DNA of 64,000 bases. Origin: Paenibacillus wulumuqiensis (GTDB taxonomy: Bacteria > Bacillota > Bacilli > Paenibacillales > Paenibacillaceae). The DNA lies in contig NZ_LAQP01000001.1 of assembly GCF_000971965.1 (NCBI RefSeq), positions 806,001 through 870,000 on the forward strand, given 5' to 3'. A program made the position numbers and the translations under genes. Position 1 is the stretch's first letter; each line of letters starts with the position of its first letter. Positions 9,501 through 18,571 of this stretch are shown one piece after another. The notes below the pieces were generated by a model. The model made no database searches, was not told the DNA's origin, and saw only the letters and a program-made list of their open reading frames with translations.

Positions 9501-10059
9501 AGCTTTGGTCCAGTTCAACATAAATTTTCAGCAGTTCCAATAGCTCCAGGATCGTATCCAGTCGGCCTGTCATACGATCGGACTTGTTAAGCAGTTTTTT
9601 GTGGAATTCCGCCATTTTCATATAATTGCGGATGATATCTTCCATTGTTTCTTTACCAACGTAGGTCTGCAGCATGCCCAGAGCTTGCAGTCCTTGCTCC
9701 CGTCTGTGTACAACATTGCTTTCTGCAGTTCCCAGTCCTGCAGGCTTGATATACTCTTCCATACACAGGGCAAAAGGGTCCGCATAATAACGCTGCCGCC
9801 ATTGATTGCTTGTACGAATCAATATCGCTGCCGCCCGGTAAAAGGAATCTCCACGTTCCTTTTTACTCATTTTCTGCAGCAGCTCCAGTGTGCGGTAACT
9901 ATACCTATTCAAATTTTTCATCATATCGGGGAATTCATCTGTTTGTCCGGTAATGTAATCAAGAATATGCTGCTGCCGATCTGTGGACAGCGAATATTCG
10001 GCAGAGCAGTACTCCGCAAATTTGATCAGCGCAGGGTCTATCTGTTCGTTTATTAACAT
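6514..10059 (-). CDS. DUF4132 giant protein (YehI/MolR-like)
   Basis: This 1181-residue protein, close in size to E. coli YehI, consists mainly of helical repeats through about residue 900. The last third has the DUF4132 pattern (RLWAQDEW, then QFAVGLIWGIYEDG, then the PLEM segment and a long Asp/Glu-rich stretch). Known members occur with MoxR ATPases and vWA proteins and have no proven activity. The start ATG follows AAGGAGG at eight bases. It is the fourth gene of the operon, 64 bases after the vWA gene. The large plus-strand ORF opposite its 3' half is a shadow. Its size and repeats suggest a scaffold or substrate-binding component. Confidence 0.85.
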   Translation of the reverse strand: MLINEQIDPALIKFAEYCSAEYSLSTDRQQHILDYITGQTDEFPDMMKNLNRYSYRTLELLQKMSKKERGDSFYRAAAILIRTSNQWRQRYYADPFALCMEEYIKPAGLGTAESNVVHRREQGLQALGMLQTYVGKETMEDIIRNYMKMAEFHKKLLNKSDRMTGRLDTILELLELLKIYVELDQSYVSSLVEQLPSLLQAVLTEDEQQLQLELKQIIEPIVLGKLPMNDHLSALDLEPELLNGKRAELREKDFAGQSLPAESDLSREQFYQSMIQVHAAFFYILNSRGSKTQLLANPGNDGVMMLNAVRQLYAILPMEVRGYLLSLEGRSANAHVLFDGIVPLDEPYDLIVLLRQELDSYMPSWSSIRAEVTGDPDRARRALEIARHPLIKACIYKILTEQNLLPVDQACLEQFVLDVAADKVYSNTPGRKLGRYMAGEIQLESLIQDDQVNSIWRGSGRNPKDRLLFTAIAFLPVKSELFRRFLLIANQPEWLLNILSELYRSPFFDGQRVLEAYQDDSEVDTDNLLKHMLMLNGQASYYYTSIPAPAYTSIVRSHIPQSLQYYNELPTDGRAAVLETVFAERAQLGTDQLSQAIRLGLADSSKRINALSRAEFSRFADNELYMSIYRQEKRASVKEMVLDALRSSDHVEQAYTTLLAAEKSETLRSLIQVFMDTLGQRPEVAHAALAAAADTRKRSRLDWLPVDRLPQLQHLDGQPLDDEIKRYMLLQSLDYTAAPNEQLHEVKQYASPTSLADFALELVQIWIQQGAPAKEKWILYLASMYGDRRLIDLLGRQIKEWTESSRGVIAAESVKVLAYLNDVSALMLIDRLSRTIKNRQVKNAAFEALQLSAENMNLTPEQLADRLVTSLGFDARGEQQFSYGERSFTVKVNSDLQLAVINEENGKTVKSLPAPGQKDDAELAKQSKARFTQLKKDLKTMVTLQSQRLEESLSKRRLWAQDEWSDLFVNNMIMRQFAVGLIWGIYEDGQLTEMFRYMDDGTFNTVDEDEYELQPTDTVGLVHPLEMTAQQIADWKNQLDDYEISQPFTQLERQIYIVEEEQQNMKEWTGLPQDEFSPTGFPKALEKYGWYKSMAEDGGVYYELYKDYGDLLAQLHFSGTSISYYEGMEDITLETLCFFNKNSQSGYYYYDPVKAKKLGEIPRRIFSETVYDILRAAGQID

Positions 10060-10123
10060 CGTAATTCCTCCTTCGATTGTATATCCGCATTTGTATAAGG
10101 GTCCGGTGCTGCCATGAATGAGA

Positions 10124-11293
10124 TCAGGTAATAATCTTGCCGATCCATTCTGCCAGCTGATTCGGTGTGATCGCCGCTACATGAGCGCCCATATCCGCCA
10201 GCCGCCGGGCTGCACGCTGATCATAGACTGCTGTCCCTTCAAAATCCAGTGCAGTCAGCACCAGCATCCGGCAGCCCGAATCGATAATGTCACGGCTCGC
10301 CCGGTACATTGGCTCTGCTCCATAGCCCTCCTCCAGATCACTCACGAGAATAAAGATGGTGCGTGACGGATTCTCGATCAGGGTCTCCCCGTAACGAAGT
10401 GCCTTCGCAATATGGGTGCCTCCTCCCAGTTGAACGCTCATCAGCAGATCGACCGGATCTTCCAAGCGGTCTGTCAAATCCACCACTTCGGTATCAAAAA
10501 TAAACAGATGCGTCTTGAGTGCATTGAGCCGGTAAAAAATACTCGCCATGACAGAGCTGTAAATAACCGAATTCATCATGCTGCCGCTTTCGTCGACTCC
10601 GATAATGATATTCCAGCGGTTATGCGGCTGGATATTGCCGTCAAAATACAGCCGATCCACGACAAAACGATTATTGCGCTTATCATAATTTTTAAGATTC
10701 CGGACGATTGTTTTTTTGAAATTCAAATTGCGCAGCGAGCGGGAGCGGCTGCTTGCATATCGGCTGCGTCTGCCTATAATGCTGGCTTTGGCGTCCTTTT
10801 CCAGCTGGCGGCGCAGATCTTCCACCACCTGACGGACAATTTCCTTGGCGCTTTGCAGTACCTCGCCTTTCATTTTGCCTTTGAACTGCAGAATATTGCG
10901 AAGCAGATTCATATTCGGTTCCATGGATTCCAGTACTTTTTTGTCACGAAGCAGCTCGGTTAATCCATAACGGTCCAGTGCCTGTTTCTCCAGAATCTCT
11001 ACCGTTTCATGAGGGAACAGCTTGCGCACCTGGCTCAGCCAGCGGGGTACGGTCAGCCGGGAAGCTCCTCTGCCTCCACCGCGCTCCCGGTAGCCCTGAT
11101 CGGCACCATATTCACGGTCGTACAAATAACCGAGTACTTCATCCATCTCCTGATATTCAAACTGTTCTGCATCGTATCCTGCAGCCTCACCAAGGGAAGA
11201 TTCGGCAGACGGTCCGAGCAGCAGACGCCAGCGGTTCAGCACCTGGCGATCTTCCAGTGGTCCGTCTGATTGCTTGTTCAGATCAGTCTCCAT
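10124..11293 (-). CDS. vWA-domain partner of the MoxR ATPase (YehP-like)
   Basis: This 389-residue protein has a C-terminal von Willebrand A domain with an intact MIDAS: D234, S236 and S238 in GVDESGSM, a GGGTHI threonine near 297 and a later VSDLEEG aspartate. The N-terminal half is helical and basic (an Arg/Ser-rich segment around 175-190), as in YehP. vWA proteins use the metal site to grip partners and are the usual co-workers of MoxR ATPases. It overlaps the end of the DUF5682 gene by 16 bases, so translation is probably coupled. Confidence 0.92.
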   Translation of the reverse strand: METDLNKQSDGPLEDRQVLNRWRLLLGPSAESSLGEAAGYDAEQFEYQEMDEVLGYLYDREYGADQGYRERGGGRGASRLTVPRWLSQVRKLFPHETVEILEKQALDRYGLTELLRDKKVLESMEPNMNLLRNILQFKGKMKGEVLQSAKEIVRQVVEDLRRQLEKDAKASIIGRRSRYASSRSRSLRNLNFKKTIVRNLKNYDKRNNRFVVDRLYFDGNIQPHNRWNIIIGVDESGSMMNSVIYSSVMASIFYRLNALKTHLFIFDTEVVDLTDRLEDPVDLLMSVQLGGGTHIAKALRYGETLIENPSRTIFILVSDLEEGYGAEPMYRASRDIIDSGCRMLVLTALDFEGTAVYDQRAARRLADMGAHVAAITPNQLAEWIGKIIT

Positions 11294-13707
11294 CGTATCA
11301 GCTCCTCTCGAATCGCCTGATCCAGTGCAGCCGACTGCAGCAGCACTTCTTCCTGTACAGCAGGCGAAGACACCGACTCAGATGCTGTACCGAACAGACC
11401 GGCTACACGTTCAGCAATCCGATCCGTCTCTGCCGGGGTGAAGAAGGTAAATGCCAGCCTCAGCTCCGGAATCATCCGCAGGAAATCCTCATGTGGCAGC
11501 CGGGTCAACAATGTGTTCAGATCCCCGATCAGTGCATCATCATACAGAAATACGTCACGGGCAGCAGCGAATACACCCTGTAAATAGGCAGCGGTATGCA
11601 TCATCTGCTCCGGCGTCCCCTGCATGTATGCTCTGGCACGCTGCGTAATTTCGGCCGGGTCGCGTCCGTCTATGCGCGACAGAATCGCCATGCAGACCCC
11701 TTCCAGCCCCGGCGGCAAATCAGGTGCTGCCATCAGTTCGGACAGCCGATCCACAAGCGGCTCTGCGGCGAACGCAGCAGGACTCGATTCTGTCAGCATA
11801 TACAGCTGCTTGAGCGACTGGATTACTTGATGCTGTTCATCCTGATGCACATGCTGCAGCCCGGTAATCCGGGCAAGTGTATTATGATAGGCTTCCTGCA
11901 GCAGTTCCAGCAGATTGCTCTCCCGATGCAGACCGAGCAGCCGCCTATGCTCATGGATGCGTTCCAGAATCGCCACCGTGCGGGACAGGGACAGGAAGCT
12001 GCCATCCTGCCGCAGCGCCTGACCGACATGTTCGAACAATCGGTCGGCACTGTCTTCCAGACCCATCAGCAGTACACGCAGCAGCCACTTGGCCGCCTCT
12101 TCACTATGATGATCCGGCAGCTGCCGGATCTGCTCCTCTGCCCGATGTGCGGCTGCCTCGCGAATGGTACCGCCATAGATGGAATTCTCAATCAGACGAG
12201 CTTCCGTATAGGAGGAGTATGTATAGGTCCACGTCTCCCGCATCAGATTCACGTCCCGGTAAGCGACCCAGTCCGGTCCTGATTCCATCACTGCCAATTC
12301 CGTCTCCAGAAAGTTCATGCAGTGCAGCAGCCGACTCGTCTGACGGTGCAGCGGCCGGGAATAGAGGTCCAGTACCTTTTTGTGCCGGCCGGTGACACTG
12401 ATCTGCAATTTGCAGACGGCAGCCAGATTTTTAAAATCATCCACAATCGGAACGGTAAATGCATTCGGCGCCACCGTTCCGATCCGGTTGCCGGTCAGCA
12501 TACGAGATAGCTCCTGCAGCGGCTGGCCCGAAGCCAGTGTATGTTCCCCTTTGATAAAGGAAGAAATAACACTGTCCATCAGCTCATATACACCGCCTTC
12601 CGGTTTCCCGCGCAGTACCGCCAAACCCTGTACCATGCCGTAAGCTTCAGTAGCGTCACTGGTGGAGACTTCTTCCTGTGCTTTGCGCAGCAGACGCATC
12701 AGCCGGGAGAGCATTCGGATCGCAGTCTGTTCATAAGCGGACGATGCATTTTTCTTTTGCAGCAGAGTCCAGATCTCCGCATAATAACCTACATAGGGCA
12801 TGCCGCTCGCATAGCCGTTCAGCCGATCGGCCTCCTCAAATGTATATACCATCGGATAAATCTGTTCCCGGAATTCGTTCGGTTCAGTATTGTACAGAGG
12901 AGCGAAGTTCTCATCAGACTGTTCCTGTCCGGATGGATGATCCAGCAGCCCATAGGTATGGAATCCTCCCGTAATCACGAGTATGCGCTGATACTGCTTT
13001 TTCGCCTCATCAATTCGCTGTCTCATATGCCGTTCCCGGGCCAGCGTACCTTCCTGCGCAAGCTCTGCCTGCGAATAGCACAGACGCGACAGCGAGCAGT
13101 ATACGAACACACTGTACATAAATTCGCGTGTACTCTGCCGGGTTGCTCCCAGCTCAAACATCTTTTCCCACAATTCATCAAAATGACGGCAATTCAGCCT
13201 ACGGCAGAGCCTGTTGATAAAGGAAGATCCGGTCAGCAGCTTCTCATCCTGATAGGATACCCGATCAGCCTCCTTACTCGGCTCATCCTGCTCTGCAGAC
13301 AGCGATTCCTTCCGCATCGAACGATAATTCAAATCGATAAATTGCGCCGGTATGCCCAGCTTGGCCGCCTGACGAATCGCCGCATATTCCGGCGAATAGT
13401 CCAGCAGCGGAAAATAAAAAGCAGCCTTTTCCCCGGATGTCTCATAGGTATAGTACAGACTGACCGGCGCTTCGGTACGCTCATCCGCCAGCACAGGGAT
13501 GAGCGGATTACCGTTGACCGGTCCCTCAATCAGAATGATCTGGGGCTGATAGTCCTTGATCAACTGCAGCAGATGGTACGAACAGGCCGGGCTGTGATGC
13601 CGGATTGGAAAATACACCACCTGCCCCTGCTCGTTATAGACCTGTTCTGCAAACAGCTGCTCCAGCTCCGCCTGTTCTTTGGCTTCCTGCTGTATCAGTC
13701 GATCCAT
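11278..13707 (-). CDS. DUF5682 protein (YehM-like)
   Basis: This 809-residue protein begins with the family signature VVYFPIRHHSPAC and IILIEGPVNGNPLIPVL, followed by FIDLNYRS and later ILVITGGFHTYGL. These conserved His, Glu and Gly patterns resemble the ChaN/TraB/erythromycin-esterase-like fold, so a hydrolase-like site is possible but unproven. The second half is helical. It overlaps the MoxR gene by 13 bases upstream and the vWA gene by 16 bases downstream, so these three are tightly coupled. GAGGA lies seven bases before the ATG. The families match E. coli YehL, YehM and YehP in the same relative order. Confidence 0.85.
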   Translation of the reverse strand: MDRLIQQEAKEQAELEQLFAEQVYNEQGQVVYFPIRHHSPACSYHLLQLIKDYQPQIILIEGPVNGNPLIPVLADERTEAPVSLYYTYETSGEKAAFYFPLLDYSPEYAAIRQAAKLGIPAQFIDLNYRSMRKESLSAEQDEPSKEADRVSYQDEKLLTGSSFINRLCRRLNCRHFDELWEKMFELGATRQSTREFMYSVFVYCSLSRLCYSQAELAQEGTLARERHMRQRIDEAKKQYQRILVITGGFHTYGLLDHPSGQEQSDENFAPLYNTEPNEFREQIYPMVYTFEEADRLNGYASGMPYVGYYAEIWTLLQKKNASSAYEQTAIRMLSRLMRLLRKAQEEVSTSDATEAYGMVQGLAVLRGKPEGGVYELMDSVISSFIKGEHTLASGQPLQELSRMLTGNRIGTVAPNAFTVPIVDDFKNLAAVCKLQISVTGRHKKVLDLYSRPLHRQTSRLLHCMNFLETELAVMESGPDWVAYRDVNLMRETWTYTYSSYTEARLIENSIYGGTIREAAAHRAEEQIRQLPDHHSEEAAKWLLRVLLMGLEDSADRLFEHVGQALRQDGSFLSLSRTVAILERIHEHRRLLGLHRESNLLELLQEAYHNTLARITGLQHVHQDEQHQVIQSLKQLYMLTESSPAAFAAEPLVDRLSELMAAPDLPPGLEGVCMAILSRIDGRDPAEITQRARAYMQGTPEQMMHTAAYLQGVFAAARDVFLYDDALIGDLNTLLTRLPHEDFLRMIPELRLAFTFFTPAETDRIAERVAGLFGTASESVSSPAVQEEVLLQSAALDQAIREELIRWRLI

Positions 13708-14801
13708 TTCTTTTCCTCATAATAGGTTGCCCACAGCTGATCTTCTCGGGCACGCTCTTTGACTACACGGGAAAAGTAGGTTTTGAGCGCAGCCAGATCT
13801 TTCTCGTTCTCCTTGGCGACCGTGCCGAGCATGTTCTGTACGAGCCGGTCGAGCGTTATACTTTTATCCTCATAATAGTAGGAAGTCATCGCACTCTGCA
13901 CATAGACAGATACCGCTTCCGCTGTACTCATCACTGCCTGCGGCACATCGATTTTGTAGCCTTCGCGGGTCAGACCGGTACGCAGCTCCATAAAAGTCGT
14001 TGCCAGCAGCTCGACAATCTCCAGATCCACCGGTACATCGATACCGCTATGGTTCAGCAGATTACGGGCCTGACTCTCGATAATGTGCGCTTCCATTTTG
14101 ACATTGCCGATCGGCCGGATTGTCTCAAAGTTGAACCGGCGCTTGAGTGCGCTGCTCATCTCGTTGACTCCTTTGTCCCGGATATTGGCGGTACCGATCA
14201 CATTGAAGCCCGGCTTGGCGAACAGCACGCCTCCTTCCAGCTCGGGAATATTCATGACTTTATCACTCATGATGCTGATGAGGCTGTCCTGCGCTTCGGA
14301 TGGACAGCGGGTAATCTCCTCAAACCGGGTTACAATTCCTTTCTTCATGCCCTGATACAGCGGCGATGGCACCAGTGCCTGTTCCGAAGGTCCTTTATCC
14401 AGCAGCATCGCGTAATTCCATGAATACTTGATCATGTCTTCTGTCGTTCCGGCTGTGCCCTGAATCGTATTGGTACTCGTCCCGGATATGGCAGCAGACA
14501 GCAGCTCGCTCAGCATCGTCTTGGCAGTCCCCGGTTCTCCTACCAGCATCAGTCCACGGTTACCGGCCAGCGTCACGATGGCGCGTTCAATTAGAATATC
14601 ATTTCCATAAAACTTGCGGGTAATATCTACCGGCTCTCCGTCCAGCATGGCTGGCTGTTCGCGTCCAATAATAAAATCACGTATGTATACCGGTGACAGC
14701 AGCCAGTTGGGCGGGCGCTTGCCGGTGTCTTCCTGCTGCAGAGCCTGCAATTCCTGTGCATACAGCACTTCTGCAGGCGGCTTTATCATGTCCATATTCA
14801 T
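13695..14801 (-). CDS. MoxR-type AAA+ ATPase, YehL subfamily
   Basis: This 368-residue protein is the first gene of the operon. Walker A is GEPGTAKT at residues 88-95, Walker B is IVTRFEE ending near 162, sensor 1 is the Asn in GTANIRD near 206, and an arginine finger candidate lies in ALKRRF (218-223). MoxR ATPases act as chaperone-like motors that remodel or activate vWA-bound partners. The ATG at 14801 has GGGAGGGG six bases upstream. All catalytic residues I can check are present, so the motor should be active. Confidence 0.94.
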   Translation of the reverse strand: MNMDMIKPPAEVLYAQELQALQQEDTGKRPPNWLLSPVYIRDFIIGREQPAMLDGEPVDITRKFYGNDILIERAIVTLAGNRGLMLVGEPGTAKTMLSELLSAAISGTSTNTIQGTAGTTEDMIKYSWNYAMLLDKGPSEQALVPSPLYQGMKKGIVTRFEEITRCPSEAQDSLISIMSDKVMNIPELEGGVLFAKPGFNVIGTANIRDKGVNEMSSALKRRFNFETIRPIGNVKMEAHIIESQARNLLNHSGIDVPVDLEIVELLATTFMELRTGLTREGYKIDVPQAVMSTAEAVSVYVQSAMTSYYYEDKSITLDRLVQNMLGTVAKENEKDLAALKTYFSRVVKERAREDQLWATYYEEKKWID

Positions 14802-14941
14802 TTATTCCCCTCCCAAATACAGGATCATATGTTCCCATATTAGCATAATTGTAGAGCCTAATGCGAACATGCCTCACAAAATAGTCAGAACGTCCCTGTG
14901 ATTTGTACCCAATAGGTGATCAGGGTTCTATATAGAGAAGT

Positions 14942-14955
14942 CAGTAATATTACTG
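14942..14955. promoter_or_regulatory. Perfect 14-bp palindrome upstream of the MoxR operon
   Basis: CAGTAATATTACTG is self-complementary over all 14 bases and lies about 140 bases before the MoxR start codon, in an AT-rich stretch with promoter-like elements. It could be an operator. I did not see a second copy near the WYL genes. Confidence 0.35.
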
Positions 14956-15020
14956 TTCAATTCACTGCTCTACTATATTTTACGCGGAATAAACGTCACC
15001 CGCCAGTTCAAAGACATCAC

Positions 15021-15059
15021 AAAAGACTCCTTTTTATCATAAGCTCAAAGGAGTCTTTT
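15021..15059. terminator. Terminator after the MATE gene
   Basis: AAAAGACTCCTTT and AAAGGAGTCTTTT pair over 13 bases. It lies downstream of the minus-strand MATE gene; the T run on that strand comes from the A run at the left arm. Confidence 0.8.
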
Positions 15060-15108
15060 GCTACAACAACGATTCAAGATTCAGTTACATTCATTTTGTA
15101 CATACCTG

Positions 15109-16449
15109 CTAACTGGCAGCCAATCTCTTTTCCAGACCGGGCACATACAGCAGCAGAAATACCGAACGACCGATTCCGAATAAAATAAAGCAGGCCCAGA
15201 GCCCATGATTGCCATATGCAGGTATAAGCACCAGACAGCCAATAATGAACAGCACGACCGACAGCAGCATCGAGTTGCGGACAGGTGCGGTCATCGTCGT
15301 ACCGGTGAACACCCCGTAAAACACAAGTCCAAATCCGGTCGTCAGCGGGAATAGCAGCAGCCATGCATTGTACTGCAGCGCAAGATCAATCACTGCCCCA
15401 TTATCGGTGAACAGGGCGATAAACTGCTCTCTGCCTGTCAGATAGACAAGTGTCAGTAGCAGTGCGGTGACTGTTGTCCATACCCAGGACAGGGTCAGGC
15501 TGCGTCTTAACAGTGGAGCGCTGCGTGCTCCTCTAGCCTGTCCCGCATAGATGGAACTCGCATTCGCCAGTCCATCGAAAAAGTAAGCCATCATATAATG
15601 AATCTGCAGCAAAATCGAATTGGCTGCCAGCACTTCAGGACCGAATGATGTGCTCTGCGCGGTGAAAATATTGAACATGGTCAGCAGGCAGATCGTCCGC
15701 ACGAGCAGATCACTGTTGGCTCGGAACATCGGCTTCAGCTGACTCCATGCGAACATTCCTTTTAACCGGATCGCCCGGCGGTTCATATAGGGAGACCTCC
15801 AGACAAAGTACAGCCCGGTGACCAGTGCCAGCGCTTCGGCGAATAAGGTCGCTGCCGCCACACCAGCTACGCCCCAGCCAAGTCCCTGGGTAAACCAGAT
15901 CGCCAGCAGCATATTCACCACATTCATCGAGATCTGGGTGATCAGTGTCTGACGAATATGCGACATGCCCATCAGCCAGCCGATCAGTACATAATTGAGC
16001 AGTGTCAGCGGGGCGCCCCAGATACGGATATGAAAATAAACACCTGCCCAGTGCGCAATATCTGCTCCCGGCTGCATCAGGAACAGCGATGTCTGCAAAA
16101 TCGGAATTTGCAGGGCGATAAAAATCAAACCAATAACCAGCGCAATCATCAGCGGCCGGATCAGGTCTGCCACACCTTCCTGAATATCATTGCGCCCTCT
16201 GGCCTGAGCGGCAAACCCTGACGTACTCACACGCAAAAATCCAAACAGCCAGTACATCGTATTGAAAATCAGCGTACCGATCGCCGTCCCCCCGAGATAG
16301 GCAGGGTCAAATAAATGCCCGACTACCGCCGTATCCACCAGCCCGAGCAGCGGTGTCGTAATCGTCGAGACAATCAGCGGCAGACTGAGCAGCAGGTAAT
16401 CCCGGTGAGACGGAATTTTATGTATCGAATGTGTTGATTGATGAGTCAT
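15109..16449 (-). CDS. MATE-family multidrug/Na+ (H+) antiporter, DinF-like
   Basis: This 446-residue, about 12-segment membrane protein has two homologous halves. The first helix pair has SLPLIVSTITTPLLGLVDTAVVGHL, which is the DinF-type MATE pattern. Members export cationic drugs or metabolites using Na+ or H+ gradients. The start ATG follows GGAGGTTACTGGA. It is a single gene between its own terminator and the diguanylate cyclase, on the same strand as the MoxR operon but separated from it by a terminator. Confidence 0.88.
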   Translation of the reverse strand: MTHQSTHSIHKIPSHRDYLLLSLPLIVSTITTPLLGLVDTAVVGHLFDPAYLGGTAIGTLIFNTMYWLFGFLRVSTSGFAAQARGRNDIQEGVADLIRPLMIALVIGLIFIALQIPILQTSLFLMQPGADIAHWAGVYFHIRIWGAPLTLLNYVLIGWLMGMSHIRQTLITQISMNVVNMLLAIWFTQGLGWGVAGVAAATLFAEALALVTGLYFVWRSPYMNRRAIRLKGMFAWSQLKPMFRANSDLLVRTICLLTMFNIFTAQSTSFGPEVLAANSILLQIHYMMAYFFDGLANASSIYAGQARGARSAPLLRRSLTLSWVWTTVTALLLTLVYLTGREQFIALFTDNGAVIDLALQYNAWLLLFPLTTGFGLVFYGVFTGTTMTAPVRNSMLLSVVLFIIGCLVLIPAYGNHGLWACFILFGIGRSVFLLLYVPGLEKRLAAS

Positions 16450-16596
16450 TTCCAGTAACCTCCAGCAGTGTAACGATCCATTTATGCGTTCATAGCGCCT
16501 GCTTATTATAAGAGAGCAATGCTAATTTGTAAATCTTACGATTAAATCTCTTTTTGTAGACAACGTAACGAACTATCGCACCTCTCCACGAAAATA

Positions 16597-16623
16597 AGGG
16601 CCTTCCTGTACATGGAAGACCCT
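16597..16623 (-). terminator. Terminator after the first diguanylate cyclase
   Basis: An AGGG..TTCC / GGAA..CCCT hairpin with a two-base internal mismatch is followed on the minus strand by TTATTTTC. It is a moderate terminator. Confidence 0.5.
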
Positions 16624-16650
16624 GAATAGAGGCAACTTTCTTACTTCTGT

Positions 16651-18234
16651 TTATCCTGGATAAAATACTGTACGGTTTCTGCCGCCTTCCTTGGCCTGAT
16701 ACAGTGCTGCATCGGCATGCTTAAGCAGCTGCTCTGTCTCGTCTGCTTCCCCTTGAGAAAGGGTAACCCCAAGCGAGATCGTAATCGCACGCCCCATCGG
16801 TGTCGGAAAAACGGCTGTCGTCTGACGAATCCGTTCGGCAATCTCCATAACTTCCTGCTCGGTCACTTCATACAGCAGAATAATAAATTCTTCGCCACCA
16901 TAACGGAAGCAGAGATCCTCCACACGTACCTGACTGCGCAGAATACCTGCCAGCATTTTCAGCACCTCATCCCCGACGGGATGACCATACGTATCATTGA
17001 CCGACTTGAAATGATCAATATCCAGAATAATCATGGCAAAGGAATACCGGTTATGCACCCAGTTATTTGTTATGGATTGCAGTGCACGACGGTTTAGCAG
17101 CCCGGTAAGCGGGTCCTGATTCGCTTCATTCTGCAGACGTTTTTCCTTTTCCCGCGTCTCTTCTTCCAGCACCATAATCGCGTAATGCAGCTGTCTCGCC
17201 TCATAATTCCATCGATTCAGCCGTGGTCTGTTCTTGCCATGATGTCCCGCTGCCAGATTCTGAGCATATGCAGCGAGCAGATACAGCGGCTTGGCTAAGC
17301 GATGAGAGAGCCAGAAGGTAAACAGCATAAGCAGGAGAATGACCGGTATCAGATAAAGCAGTGTGGAGCGGATCAACATATTGGAGTAAATATTCGTATT
17401 TTCAATAGGTGTCTGGAATACTATACCCCAGCCTACATTAGAGATGACCGAATATCCGGCGAGATACGTATGACCCTTGGAATCGCTAACGATCTGTTTA
17501 CCGCTCTGACCCTGCATAAGTGCTTGTACTACTTTATTTTCCTGTATATTGGTATTAATTATGGAAGAATCGGGGTGGTAAATAATATTACCCTTTCGAT
17601 CCACGACATAAAAATAGGATCCGTCGGTTTTCTGACTGTTGGTACCGAGCAGTTCTTTTAGCCGGTTCTCCTGATGCAAATACAGTGCACCGGCAATCAT
17701 CCCTTTATACTCACCTGAGGAAGTAAACAAAGGATGAGTCATCAGTATGATAGTTCGATTAATCTTGCCGAGGTATGGCCTGGAGATGGTAGGCCGTTTG
17801 GCTTTAAGTGCGTCTATGCTGATGGTTGTTGTGAGCTTTGTACCTGCCTGATTGAGACTTATCGGTGAGTTCAACACAATCGTCTTATCTGGCTTGATTA
17901 GAAAGACAGCATTAAAAAAGCTGCTCGAATTACGGAAATAATCCAGATTGCTCTGTTCTGTCTGCACATCCTGTTCAGGATGATTGATAATATAGTTGGC
18001 ACCTTCCTCCAGGGAATGCTGCATAGAGGATACGAGAGATTCAGTAATATGACTTAATTCTCTGGCGTGAATTTCATTTAATTCCAGCACCTGCTGCTCA
18101 ATCGATTGCCGTTCCTGGGTATATCCGATGAAGAGGCAGGAGAGGAGAATTAAAAAGGACACCAGGAATGCCAGCCCACCCATAAATGTCGAAAGCCGGA
18201 TTCCCTGCACCTGTTGGTGTATCATTTTCTTCAT
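16651..18234 (-). CDS. Membrane diguanylate cyclase with extracellular CACHE sensor
   Basis: This 527-residue protein makes cyclic di-GMP from two GTP. A first membrane helix (about 15-40) and a second (about 285-310) bracket an extracytoplasmic double-CACHE sensor. After a short linker, the GGDEF domain has the active motif GGEEF. An intact inhibitory I-site RVED lies exactly five residues before it, so product feedback is expected. I prefer the ATG at 18234, which follows AAAGGGG, to an upstream ATG at 18303 without one. The 337 bases upstream to the next gene (18235-18571) hold no further gene that I can see. Confidence 0.9.
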   Translation of the reverse strand: MKKMIHQQVQGIRLSTFMGGLAFLVSFLILLSCLFIGYTQERQSIEQQVLELNEIHARELSHITESLVSSMQHSLEEGANYIINHPEQDVQTEQSNLDYFRNSSSFFNAVFLIKPDKTIVLNSPISLNQAGTKLTTTISIDALKAKRPTISRPYLGKINRTIILMTHPLFTSSGEYKGMIAGALYLHQENRLKELLGTNSQKTDGSYFYVVDRKGNIIYHPDSSIINTNIQENKVVQALMQGQSGKQIVSDSKGHTYLAGYSVISNVGWGIVFQTPIENTNIYSNMLIRSTLLYLIPVILLLMLFTFWLSHRLAKPLYLLAAYAQNLAAGHHGKNRPRLNRWNYEARQLHYAIMVLEEETREKEKRLQNEANQDPLTGLLNRRALQSITNNWVHNRYSFAMIILDIDHFKSVNDTYGHPVGDEVLKMLAGILRSQVRVEDLCFRYGGEEFIILLYEVTEQEVMEIAERIRQTTAVFPTPMGRAITISLGVTLSQGEADETEQLLKHADAALYQAKEGGRNRTVFYPG

Positions 18235-18571
18235 GGCAATAGCCCCTTTACTGCCTTTAATTAGAATTATTATCGGCTTTACGAGGCGCTGCGATAAGCG
18301 CAAATTCGGATTGCAACGATAAGCCTGTATTGGCTGCCGTTCAATAGCTGCTTTTCCTGTTCACTCGGAACACTCTGTTCCTGTAGAAATCAATATATTT
18401 TAAATGTAAATTGATACTTAAAATGATATGCAAAAAGTTAATAAACCCTGTTTATCTTATTTTTTAAAGGGTAATAAACAAGGTGAGCGATGATATTTAT
18501 AGTATATTTTGTAGAAAGTAGTTATATCTCGCAGATTGCAATCATACTTCAAGGCTAAGGAGAATGAGAAA

